Position numbers and translations under genes: made by a program. From URNF01 sp045634325 (GTDB lineage: Bacteria > Bacillota > Clostridia > Oscillospirales > Acutalibacteraceae), in assembly GCA_045634325.1 (NCBI GenBank), contig JAZRAA010000055.1, positions 1-31,354 of the forward strand: DNA of 31,354 nucleotides, in the 5' to 3' direction. Position 1 is the first letter of the stretch; each line of letters starts with the position of its first letter. This document shows, piece after piece, positions 15,979-23,486 of this stretch. Under the pieces are notes generated by a model that ran no database searches, was not told the DNA's origin, and was given only the letters and a program-made list of their open reading frames with translations.

Positions 15979-17661
15979 TTATTTCTTAAAACTGTCTTTT
16001 AAAGATACGGAACGATTAAATACGAGATGTTCGGGTGTACTGTCTTTATTATCCACGCAGAAATAACCCAGGCGCATAAACTGGAAAGAGGCGGGGGCGG
16101 TAGCACCAGCCAGCGCAGCTTCCACTTTACAGTCTTTCAAAATTTCCAGTGAATCGGGATTTAAGCAATCGAGGAAGTTTTTATCACCTGCATCGGGGTC
16201 GGCATCCGCAAACAGTGAAGCATACATACGCACTTCGGCATTCAATGCGGTCTTGGAATCCACCCAGTGAATAGTGCCTTTGACCTTTCTGCCGTCGGGA
16301 GTATTACCACCTCTGGTTTCGGGGTCGTAGGTAGCGGTAACGGCGATAACATTGCCGTTTTCATCTTTTTGGCAACCGGTACAACGCACGACGTATGCGG
16401 ATTTTAAACGCACCTCGTTGCCGGGGAACATACGGAAATAACCTTTGATGGGTTCTTCCATAAAATCGTCCCGTTCAATCCACAGTTCTTTGGAGAAGGT
16501 GACGGTATGGGTACCGCTTGCGGGATCAACGGGGTTGTTTTCCACCTCGAAAGTTTCACTTTGGTCGGCGGGATAGTTCTCGATGATGAGTTTAACGGGG
16601 TGCAACACCGCCATCGCACGTGTGGCGTTTGCGTTCAAGTCTTCACGCAAGCAATGTTCCAAGAGACCGATTTCTACGGTGTTGGGAACCTTTGCAACGC
16701 CAATACGGTCACAAAAATCGCGGATAGAAGCGGCGGTATAGCCGCGACGACGCAAACCGCACAGGGTGGGCATACGGGGGTCATCCCAACCCGAAACATA
16801 GTTTTCTTCCACCAATTTGCGCAGTTTTCTCTTGGACATCACGGTGTAGTTGATACCAAGACGTGCAAATTCAATCTGTCTGGGATCTGCGTTGTAGTCC
16901 ACGTTTTGTGCTACCCAGTTGTATAACGGGCGATGGTCCTCAAATTCAAGAGAGCACAGGGAATGGGTGATACCTTCTATCATATCTTCCAGCGGATGCG
17001 CATAGTCGTACATTGGGTAGATGCACCAAGCATCGCCCTGACGATGATGATGTGCGTGGTTAATGCGGTAAATAACCGGGTCACGCATGTTAAAGTTTCC
17101 GCTGGCAAGGTCGATTTTAGCGCGCAGAGTCATGGCACCATCGGGGAATTCACCTGCACGCATACGTGCGAACAAATCCAGACTTTCCTCAATCGGACGG
17201 TCACGATAGGGGCTGACGGCAGGATGGGTCAAGTCGCCACGGTTATCGTGTACCTCGTCAGGAGACAATTCACACACATAGGCTAAGCCTTTTTTGATGA
17301 GACCGACAGCCAGTTCATACATAGTTTCAAAATAGTCGGAAGCATAGTAGAAACGGTCGTCCCAGTCGAAGCCTAACCAATGAATGTCTTCTTTGATAGC
17401 ATCCACATACTCGGTGTCTTCTTTGGTGGGGTTGGTATCGTCCATGCGCAGATTGCAAACGCCACCGTATTTCAATGCGGTGCCGAAATCGATGCACAAC
17501 GCTTTGGCGTGGCCGATATGCAGATAGCCGTTAGGTTCGGGGGGGAAACGGGTGTGTACCTGTTTGCCATAGCAACGGCCGTTTTCTTTCAATTCTTCGT
17601 CAATAATTGCGTGGATAAAGTTGGTGCTTTCCGACGCAGTGTTTTTGATTTCTTCAGCCAT
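15979..17661 (-). CDS. glnS: Glutaminyl-tRNA synthetase
   Basis: GlnRS charges tRNA-Gln directly with glutamine; many Firmicutes lack it and use GluRS plus GatCAB instead. The 560-residue protein has the class I HIGH motif in EPNGYLHIGHAKA (H48-H51), a KMSKS-like VMSKR, and a C-terminal anticodon-binding beta-barrel domain. The start is the ATG at 17661, with AAAGGAGG upstream; the open frame extends to 17691 without a site. It overlaps the end of gltX by 8 bp, so both are probably translated from one transcript starting at gltX. GlnRS in bacteria is generally thought to have been acquired by transfer; codon use here does not look foreign to me. Confidence 0.95.
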   Translation of the reverse strand: MAEEIKNTASESTNFIHAIIDEELKENGRCYGKQVHTRFPPEPNGYLHIGHAKALCIDFGTALKYGGVCNLRMDDTNPTKEDTEYVDAIKEDIHWLGFDWDDRFYYASDYFETMYELAVGLIKKGLAYVCELSPDEVHDNRGDLTHPAVSPYRDRPIEESLDLFARMRAGEFPDGAMTLRAKIDLASGNFNMRDPVIYRINHAHHHRQGDAWCIYPMYDYAHPLEDMIEGITHSLCSLEFEDHRPLYNWVAQNVDYNADPRQIEFARLGINYTVMSKRKLRKLVEENYVSGWDDPRMPTLCGLRRRGYTAASIRDFCDRIGVAKVPNTVEIGLLEHCLREDLNANATRAMAVLHPVKLIIENYPADQSETFEVENNPVDPASGTHTVTFSKELWIERDDFMEEPIKGYFRMFPGNEVRLKSAYVVRCTGCQKDENGNVIAVTATYDPETRGGNTPDGRKVKGTIHWVDSKTALNAEVRMYASLFADADPDAGDKNFLDCLNPDSLEILKDCKVEAALAGATAPASFQFMRLGYFCVDNKDSTPEHLVFNRSVSLKDSFKK

Positions 17662-19327
17662 TGACGGCGCCTCCTTTAATGGTGTTGGCAAATTTTTCGA
17701 AACGAGCGTTCACACGTTCTTTGCCGAGTAATTTCATAATGGCACACAAATCAGGTGTGTTTCGTCTGCCGGTTACCGCAATACGGATGACGGTGCTGAC
17801 ATCGCCGACGTGTCCTTTGAAAGCGTCGGGGTTTTGTTTGTATGCTTTAATATCGGGTGAAAAACCGAGATTATCACAAATGGATTTGACGGTGTCAAAC
17901 CATTCTTGCTTGTCTTGCGTGGGGTCATAGACAGCGGTATAAGCTTCAAGAATTGCCAGCGCATCTGCCGCAGTCACGTTTTCGGGCAACGGATCAACGG
18001 GGGAGAAGGTCTCCTCGAAGAAGTATGCAGCATAGGCAGGTGCTTCATTCCATTTGGCAAGGTCTTTACGCGGTTTAGCGCCGCCGCGGTCGATTTCAAA
18101 AATGCCTTTTGCAAACTCCAAGTCTTGTTGCAACAAAGCCGCAAAATCGGGAGCATAGGTGGTTGCCCATTGTAAGACGTTATCCAACACTTCTTGTCCA
18201 CTCATACGTGCAATGACGTTTTTGCTGACGTCGTTGAGCTTTTGCATATCAAACAATGCACCCGACACACTCATTTTTTTGAGGTTGAAGGGGAATTTGG
18301 AACGGTCGGCATCGGGGTTGCAACGACGCCAATCCTCGAAATCACTGTTGGCAACGGTCATCAGATATTCCAAAACACTTTCTTTGGGATAGCCTTGTTC
18401 GGCGTAATAATGCATTGCCGCTTCAGGGTCTTTGCGCTTGGAGAGTTTTCGTTTACCGCCATCACTTTCTTTCATGATGGGGCTAACGTGCGCATATTTG
18501 GGTGCTTTGAAGCCGAGTAATTGGAACAATTGCAGGTGCTTGGGCACCGAAGAAATCCATTCGTCACCACGAATAACGTGGGTAGTACGCATCAAATGGT
18601 CATCCACTGCGTGCGCAAAATGATAGGTAGGAATACCGTCAGATTTCAGCAACACCAAATCTTCGTCGTTTTCCGGCATTTCGATGGTGCCTTTAATCAT
18701 ATCGGTGAATTTGATGCGGCGGCTTTCATTGCCGGGAGAACGCAAACGGACGACATAACTTTCGCCCGCTTCAATACGTGCGATAGCAGTGGCGGTGTCG
18801 ATGTCACGGCAAATAGCGTATTTTCCGTAGTAACCGGTTCGGTCTTTGTTGGCCTCTTGTTGTGCTCTGGCGGTTTCCCGTTGTCCTTCGGTGCAGAAAC
18901 ACGGATATGCCAAACCTTGCTCTACCAACGATTTTACAAACGTCTGATAGATTTCAACACGATGGCTTTGTTGATAGGGGCCGTAGTCACCTTTTACTTG
19001 GTCCGGGGCGATAAAGCCTTCGTCCAAACGCAAACCATAGGTAGCAAGACCGGTGAGAATATCAGCGGCGCCGCCTTCTACTTCACGTTTTTTATCGGTA
19101 TCTTCCAAACGGAAATAGAAAACACCGTCAGAAGCATCCGCTGTTAAACGATTGATCATCGCGGTGAAGAAAACACCCAAATGCAGATAGCCGGTGGGGC
19201 TGGGCGCAATGCGGGTAACACGTGCGTTTTCACTCAAATTGCGGGAAGGATATAACGTTTCATAGTCATCCGGTTTTTTATCGATATCCGGAAACATAAT
19301 AGCGGCTAATTTTTGCAGTTCGCTCAC
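17654..19327 (-). CDS. gltX: Glutamyl-tRNA synthetase (long, divergent type)
   Basis: GluRS charges tRNA-Glu. The protein is 557 residues, longer than the usual 470-500, with about 40 residues before the class I signature. The HIGH motif reads HLGV (49-52, in APSPTGYLHLG), followed by FFTAMINRL; RLEDTD (73-78), VIRGDEWISSVPKHLQL and the KMSKS-like KLSKRK (294-299) are intact. The start is GTG at 19327, with AGGAGG 7 nt upstream; the ATG at 19366 has no site and the extra codons are AT-rich. It is the first gene of a two-gene operon with glnS. Confusion with GlnRS is unlikely because glnS is next door and distinct, though tRNA specificity was not tested. Confidence 0.9.
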   Translation of the reverse strand: MSELQKLAAIMFPDIDKKPDDYETLYPSRNLSENARVTRIAPSPTGYLHLGVFFTAMINRLTADASDGVFYFRLEDTDKKREVEGGAADILTGLATYGLRLDEGFIAPDQVKGDYGPYQQSHRVEIYQTFVKSLVEQGLAYPCFCTEGQRETARAQQEANKDRTGYYGKYAICRDIDTATAIARIEAGESYVVRLRSPGNESRRIKFTDMIKGTIEMPENDEDLVLLKSDGIPTYHFAHAVDDHLMRTTHVIRGDEWISSVPKHLQLFQLLGFKAPKYAHVSPIMKESDGGKRKLSKRKDPEAAMHYYAEQGYPKESVLEYLMTVANSDFEDWRRCNPDADRSKFPFNLKKMSVSGALFDMQKLNDVSKNVIARMSGQEVLDNVLQWATTYAPDFAALLQQDLEFAKGIFEIDRGGAKPRKDLAKWNEAPAYAAYFFEETFSPVDPLPENVTAADALAILEAYTAVYDPTQDKQEWFDTVKSICDNLGFSPDIKAYKQNPDAFKGHVGDVSTVIRIAVTGRRNTPDLCAIMKLLGKERVNARFEKFANTIKGGAVNG

Positions 19328-19369
19328 GGTGAGACCTCCTATAAGGAAACAATTTACATATATCAATTT

Positions 19370-19398
19370 ATTTTACATTTTTATATTGAAAATGTCAA
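19370..19398 (-). promoter_or_regulatory. Sigma-A-like promoter for gltX-glnS
   Basis: Read on the minus strand, TTGACA (19393-19398) and TAAAAT (19370-19375) are separated by 17 bp: a perfect -35 with a good -10. It lies about 43 bp upstream of the gltX start. Confidence 0.85.
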
Positions 19399-19415
19399 TG
19401 AAAGTATGGTAATAT
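19386..19415 (+). promoter_or_regulatory. Sigma-A-like promoter for trpS, overlapping the gltX promoter
   Basis: TTGAAA (19386-19391) and TAATAT (19410-19415) are separated by 18 bp, with TG at 19407-19408 giving an extended -10. Its -35/spacer region contains the -35 of the divergent gltX promoter, so both cannot be occupied at once. The leader to the trpS ATG is about 35 nt. Confidence 0.75.
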
Positions 19416-19457
19416 AAGAGAAAAAATATGCTGATTTATGGCAAAGGGGAATATAAA

Positions 19458-20474
19458 ATGGAACAAACACTGCCGGTAGAACGTAAAAAACGGGCTTTAA
19501 GTTGTATACAGCCCACCGGTGCGCCTACTTTGGGCAATTATTTGGGCGCATTGCGTAATTGGGTCAATATGCAAGAAGAGTTTGATTGCGCTTTTGCGGT
19601 TGCGGATTTGCATGCGCTGACCGTGCGCCAAGAACCCGCTAAATTGCGCCAGCAAATCATGGAAATGTATGCGCTTTTGCTTGCTATCGGTCTGGATCCT
19701 AATAAAAGTCTGATTTTCGTGCAATCGCACGTGCCTGCGCACGCAGAGTTGTCGTGGTTGCTTTCTTGTTGTACGCAATTCGGTGAATTGTCTCGTATGA
19801 CACAATTCAAAGATAAGTCTGCAAAACACGCAGATAATATCAATTTGGGTCTGTTTGCGTATCCCACATTGATGGCGGCGGACATATTACTGTATCAACC
19901 CGATTATGTACCTGTCGGTGCGGACCAAAAGCAACATTGCGAACTTTCTCGCAACATCGCGGAGCGTTTTAACGGTGTATATGGGAACACCTTTACAGTT
20001 CCGGAACCCTATATTATGAAGACCGGAGCGCGCGTACGTTCTTTGCAAGACCCCACCAAAAAGATGTCCAAGTCGGATGAAAATCAAAATTCGTTTATTT
20101 CACTTAAAGATGATACCGACACCATTATCCGTAAATTCCGCCGTGCTGTCACCGACAGTGAAGCGTGTGTGCGGTATGCGGAGGGGAAAGATGGTATTAA
20201 TAACTTGATGGAAATTTACAGTGCCGTTACCAATAAATCGTTGGATGCCATTGAGGCAGAGTTTGCGGGTCGTGGTTATGGTGACTTTAAAACCGCTGTC
20301 GGCGAAGCGGTGGCGGCAGAACTTGCACCCATTCAAGCACGTATGCAAGAATTGATGGCTGATAAAGCGCAATTGGAAAAGTTGATGAAAGACGGTGCTG
20401 ATTTGGCGTATCGTATCGCTTCTCGCACACTGGATAAAACCAAAAAGAAAATGGGATTGATGCTCCTAAAATAA
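19458..20474 (+). CDS. trpS: Tryptophanyl-tRNA synthetase
   Basis: TrpRS charges tRNA-Trp. The 338-residue protein has the HIGH-like TLGN in PTGAPTLGNYLGAL (24-27) and KMSKS at 202-206 (KKMSKSDEN), both typical of bacterial TrpRS, and normal length. The start is the ATG at 19458 with AAAGGGGA 7 nt upstream; the frame opens at 19428, before a site, and those ten codons are not family sequence. No T-box leader fits between the promoter and the start, unlike many Firmicutes trpS genes. It is monocistronic, ending at a strong terminator. Confidence 0.96.
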   Translation: MEQTLPVERKKRALSCIQPTGAPTLGNYLGALRNWVNMQEEFDCAFAVADLHALTVRQEPAKLRQQIMEMYALLLAIGLDPNKSLIFVQSHVPAHAELSWLLSCCTQFGELSRMTQFKDKSAKHADNINLGLFAYPTLMAADILLYQPDYVPVGADQKQHCELSRNIAERFNGVYGNTFTVPEPYIMKTGARVRSLQDPTKKMSKSDENQNSFISLKDDTDTIIRKFRRAVTDSEACVRYAEGKDGINNLMEIYSAVTNKSLDAIEAEFAGRGYGDFKTAVGEAVAAELAPIQARMQELMADKAQLEKLMKDGADLAYRIASRTLDKTKKKMGLMLLK

Positions 20475-20475
20475 G

Positions 20476-20512
20476 AAAAAGCCTGTGTGAAGTTATCACA
20501 CAGGCTTTTTTG
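20476..20512. terminator. Bidirectional terminator for trpS and 6S RNA
   Basis: A 15-bp perfect stem (20476-20490 with 20496-20510, core GCCTGTGTGA) with an AGTTA loop and A/T tails lies directly after trpS. It can also stop the minus-strand 6S RNA transcript, whose 3' end is about 10 bp away. Confidence 0.92.
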
Positions 20513-20520
20513 TTGCAAAT

Positions 20521-20718
20521 GAATCCCACCATACCGTAAAGTGCCCGTATAACCTGCTACTAAGTTGAAGCAGGTGGGTGACCGCCCAATGTTTTCAGGC
20601 TCCCTTCGTCCGATAATAAATCGGGAGGTCTGCCGTCCGCCACCGGAGCAAAGGTCCCCGATTACATAGTGTAGTAGGGTTAAAGGGCACAGGTCCGCGT
20701 GCACAGCAGGATAGGTTG
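20521..20718 (-). ncRNA. ssrS: 6S RNA
   Basis: 6S RNA mimics an open promoter and sequesters housekeeping RNA polymerase in slow growth. Evidence is structural and by motif. The ends pair in a long closing stem (about 20702-20717 with 20521-20538) that continues as GUGCCC/GGGCAC (20685-20690 with 20541-20546). An unpaired, CUACUACACUAUG-containing strand of a central bubble follows, with a small hairpin ACCUGC/GCAGGU (20552-20557 with 20570-20575) in the opposite strand, and a long apical arm. The 3' half (GAGCCUGAAAAC, CACCCACCUGC, AGCAGGUUAUACGGGC) follows the 6S pattern I know from E. coli. It starts about 6 bp after the DUF1292 stop; a TAATCT just upstream could be its own -10, or it is processed from that transcript. 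Confidence 0.85.
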
Positions 20719-20723
20719 ACAGA

Positions 20724-21020
20724 TTATTCTTCGCTGTTGATTTCGTAGTATTCCGACAAACGTTCTTCGAAAATTTCTGCAATACTGTCGAAAGTTTCGT
20801 CGTCTTCAATCGGTACCAAAAGGTCTTCGCCGTCTTTGTTGACAACCTGTAACACAATCAGTTCGCCGTCATCTTCGACTGCTTCTTGTGCATCATCCAA
20901 AACGGGAACGAGGGCGACATATTGTCCTTCGTCGGTTTCAATGGCATCCAAAATTTCAAATTGATGTTGGTTACCGTCGTCGTCGATAACCGATACCAAA
21001 TCGGGTCCGTATTCTTCCAT
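20724..21020 (-). CDS. DUF1292 (YrzB-family) small acidic protein
   Basis: A 98-residue, very acidic protein. It matches the DUF1292 family: FEILDAIETDEGQYVALVPV, ELIVLQVVNKDGEDLLVPIEDDETFDSIAEIF, with no catalytic motif. Its function is unknown. AAGGAG lies 8 nt before the ATG. In Bacillus and Clostridia the family usually sits in the yrrL-yrzL-yrzB cluster; here it stands alone, followed by the 6S RNA gene, and has its own promoter. Confidence 0.9.
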   Translation of the reverse strand: MEEYGPDLVSVIDDDGNQHQFEILDAIETDEGQYVALVPVLDDAQEAVEDDGELIVLQVVNKDGEDLLVPIEDDETFDSIAEIFEERLSEYYEINSEE

Positions 21021-21055
21021 AACACATTCTCCTTATCGTTTCACTTTGCAGTTTT

Positions 21056-21084
21056 ATTGTATACCGAAAGCCGCATTCCGTCAA
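21056..21084 (-). promoter_or_regulatory. Sigma-A-like promoter for the DUF1292 gene
   Basis: On the minus strand TTGACG (21079-21084) and TACAAT (21056-21061) are separated by 17 bp, 35 bp upstream of the DUF1292 ATG. Readthrough from here would also transcribe the 6S RNA. Confidence 0.8.
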
Positions 21085-21163
21085 GTGCAAAAATTTACAG
21101 TCCCCAATGCTTTGTGGCGCATATTCTGTAAAGAGAATGTATGTCTAAAAGGAGGAAAAACGA

Positions 21164-21385
21164 ATGCAACAGCAGATTTTTTATATGCCGACCATGACAC
21201 AAGCTATGCGCGGCAGAGCCGTATTGGCAGCACAGGGCATACGCGCATTTGTGGGGCGTAATACTGATATGTATGCGGGACAAGGCTGCGGATATGTGTT
21301 GCGGGTCCCTGCAGACGGTGCGAAAGCAGCGGGTATATTGGCGCGAAGCGGTGTGCAGGTGACACGCACGGATGGTGGGAGTTGA
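21164..21385 (+). CDS. DUF3343 putative Se/S carrier-like protein
   Basis: A 73-residue protein of the DUF3343 family (putative selenium/sulfur carrier). The family mark is a Cys-Gly followed by a hydrophobic beta strand, here C42 in GCGYVLRV; the N-terminal half is helical. AAAGGAGG precedes the ATG. It is 4 bp upstream of the start of a cysteine-desulfurase-like gene, a pairing common in Clostridia, which suggests C42 accepts persulfide or selenium from that enzyme. This acceptor role is inference. No selD, selA or sufBCD gene is in the window. Confidence 0.8.
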   Translation: MQQQIFYMPTMTQAMRGRAVLAAQGIRAFVGRNTDMYAGQGCGYVLRVPADGAKAAGILARSGVQVTRTDGGS

Positions 21386-21389
21386 GAAC

Positions 21390-22541
21390 ATGTATTATTT
21401 AGATAATGCCGCCACCACCTATCCGAAACCGCGTGAAGTGGTGGCTGCAATGGAGCGGGCATTACGGTTTTTCGGTGCCAACCCCGGAAGAGGAGGGCAT
21501 CAAATGGCGTATGCTACCTCTCAAGCAGTACATCAATGCCGTGAAACGGCGGCAAGCTTTTTCGGCGCGCCGCAACCGGACAATGTGGTGTTCACCCTTA
21601 ATTGTACTATGGCACTGAATATTGTTATCAAAGGTATATTGCGAAATGGTGGCAGAGCGCTGATAAGTGACGTGGAGCATAACGCTGTTTTACGTCCTTT
21701 GCATGCGGTATCACCGCGTTATCCCATCTATGATATAGCGCAGGTCAGTTTAACTGACCCTGCTGTCACGGTGGAAAATTTTCGCCGTGCCATTCGCCCT
21801 GACACCCGTTTGATTATTTGTTCGCACGCCTCTAACGTGTGGGGGGTTATCCAGCCGATACGTGAAATCGGTGCTTTGGCAAGAGCGTTGCATATTCCGT
21901 TTGTGGTGGATGCCGCTCAGACGGCGGGTGTACTTCCGATCGATATGGAACGGGATAACATTGATTTTCTGTGCGTGGCGGGGCATAAAGGGTTGTATGG
22001 TCCTATGGGAACGGGTATGCTGATTTCATCCGGTAGATACCAACTGCCGTCTTTTATAGAAGGGGGCACCGGCAGTCGTTCCATGGATGCCAATCAACCA
22101 CAGGACTTACCCGATCATCTGGAAAGTGGCACACCAAACACAGTAGGCATTTGCGGATTGGAGGCGGGCATCAACTGGGTGTGTGGCCGCACAACCGAGC
22201 GGCTGTATGAACATGAGTTGGGGTGTGCACAACAAATATATCGTTGTCTCAACGATATGCCGGCTGTACGACTGTATACGCCGTTCCCTCAAAGGGGATA
22301 CTATGCACCGGTCATATCGTTCACAATGGGGGATAACGGCAGTGAACAAACCGCTTCTTTGCTGGACGAGTTAGGCGTTGCCTCGCGTGCGGGATTGCAT
22401 TGTGCTCCGCTGGCACATCGAAAAATGGGCACCGAAGGGAGCGGGACGGTGCGTCTCGCACCATCGGCGTTCACCAATATGCAACAGGTACAAAACACTT
22501 GTAAAATTCTTCGACAAACTGCTCAAAAAACATTGCAATAA
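21390..22541 (+). CDS. Class V aminotransferase, cysteine-desulfurase family
   Basis: A PLP-dependent enzyme of the SufS/Csd-like family that would take sulfur from cysteine (or selenium from selenocysteine) to form a persulfide. The 383-residue protein has YLDNAATTYPKP at the N-terminus, the PLP lysine at K200 in AGHKGLYGP, and the catalytic-loop cysteine C338 in RAGLHCAPLAHRKMGT. The start is the ATG at 21390 with GGGAG upstream, 4 bp after the DUF3343 stop; the open frame begins at 21372. It resembles the clostridial TIGR01977-type desulfurase-like group rather than IscS. The substrate is unproven. Confidence 0.88.
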   Translation: MYYLDNAATTYPKPREVVAAMERALRFFGANPGRGGHQMAYATSQAVHQCRETAASFFGAPQPDNVVFTLNCTMALNIVIKGILRNGGRALISDVEHNAVLRPLHAVSPRYPIYDIAQVSLTDPAVTVENFRRAIRPDTRLIICSHASNVWGVIQPIREIGALARALHIPFVVDAAQTAGVLPIDMERDNIDFLCVAGHKGLYGPMGTGMLISSGRYQLPSFIEGGTGSRSMDANQPQDLPDHLESGTPNTVGICGLEAGINWVCGRTTERLYEHELGCAQQIYRCLNDMPAVRLYTPFPQRGYYAPVISFTMGDNGSEQTASLLDELGVASRAGLHCAPLAHRKMGTEGSGTVRLAPSAFTNMQQVQNTCKILRQTAQKTLQ

Positions 22542-22561
22542 AGCATAAAATGTGTTAAACT
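22533..22561 (+). promoter_or_regulatory. Possible sigma-A promoter for cdaA-cdaR
   Basis: TTGCAA (22533-22538) and TAAACT (22556-22561) are separated by 17 bp, with TG at 22553-22554 giving an extended -10. It overlaps the end of the upstream gene. A second extended -10, TAATAT at 22569-22574, has no -35. Confidence 0.55.
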
Positions 22562-22598
22562 ATATTGGTAATATAAGTGCAGGAAGGAGAAAAATCGG

Positions 22599-23486
22599 AT
22601 GGCGGAATTTTTTGCAACCCTTTGGAACAATATTCTGGGATTTTTTTCTACCTTTAATTGGTTTACCGATACGGTTGATATCGTGTTGGTCGCAGGCATC
22701 ATCTTTTATGTTATTCGCATGATTCGTGACTCGCGCGCGGAACAGTTGATGAAGGGTCTCTTGTTACTGCTGGCGGCATATTTCGGTGCGTGGCTGTTTA
22801 ATTTTGTCACGGTCAAATATTTATTGCAGTTGTTGTTTGACAACGGCCTTTTGGTGTTGGTGGTCATTTTTCAACCGGAATTGCGTCGCATATTGGAAAA
22901 AACTGCGAATTCCCGTTCGGGTTTCTCGTCAATTTTGAGCGTGTTTTCCGGTGAGGAAATGGAACGTTATACAATGGAGCTCAATCGTTCCATTTCGGCA
23001 GTATCCGCTGCCGCCCGCACTTTACAGCAACTCAAAATGGGCGCACTGATTGTATTTGAACGCAGAACAAAACTCGGTGAAATCGCCAATACGGGCACAC
23101 TGTTGGATGCTACTGCAACCGAGGATTTGGTCACTAACATTTTCTTTAATAAAGCACCTTTGCATGACGGCGCGTTGATTATTCGTGACGGTAAATTGCA
23201 TGCCGCCGGCTGTATTTTGCCGCTCAGCGACAACCAGCGTATCAGTCGTGAATTGGGCACCAGACACCGTGCGGGTGTGGGTATGAGCGAGAACTCCGAT
23301 GCGATTGTGGTGATTGTTTCGGAGGAAACCGGTAATATTTCGGTAGCGGTTGGCGGAAAATTGGAGCGTGATTTCACGCCGGAGTCGTTGCGTGTAAAAT
23401 TGAGCAACGAACTTGCTCCCGTCAATGCGGATGAGGAAACCGCGCCCCGCGGCGTGTCTAAGCTTTGGGGGTGGACAAAGAAATGA
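22599..23486 (+). CDS. cdaA: Diadenylate cyclase (CdaA)
   Basis: CdaA makes cyclic di-AMP from two ATP at the membrane; this messenger controls potassium and osmotic balance and peptidoglycan homeostasis. The 295-residue protein has three hydrophobic helices (about residues 27-95), a linker helix and the DAC domain with the conserved DGA (190-192, in LHDGALII) and RHR (222-224, in GTRHRAGVG). AAGGAG lies before the ATG at 22599. It is followed by cdaR with a 4-bp overlap, the usual CdaA/CdaR pairing. Confidence 0.97.
   Translation: MAEFFATLWNNILGFFSTFNWFTDTVDIVLVAGIIFYVIRMIRDSRAEQLMKGLLLLLAAYFGAWLFNFVTVKYLLQLLFDNGLLVLVVIFQPELRRILEKTANSRSGFSSILSVFSGEEMERYTMELNRSISAVSAAARTLQQLKMGALIVFERRTKLGEIANTGTLLDATATEDLVTNIFFNKAPLHDGALIIRDGKLHAAGCILPLSDNQRISRELGTRHRAGVGMSENSDAIVVIVSEETGNISVAVGGKLERDFTPESLRVKLSNELAPVNADEETAPRGVSKLWGWTKK

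Noticed and set aside
18521..19147. 208-codon plus-strand open frame
   Set aside because: It is antisense to gltX, whose family motifs cover the same bases.
19416..19457. T-box or other riboswitch upstream of trpS
   Set aside because: The leader is about 35 nt, too short for one, and no specifier-like structure is seen.
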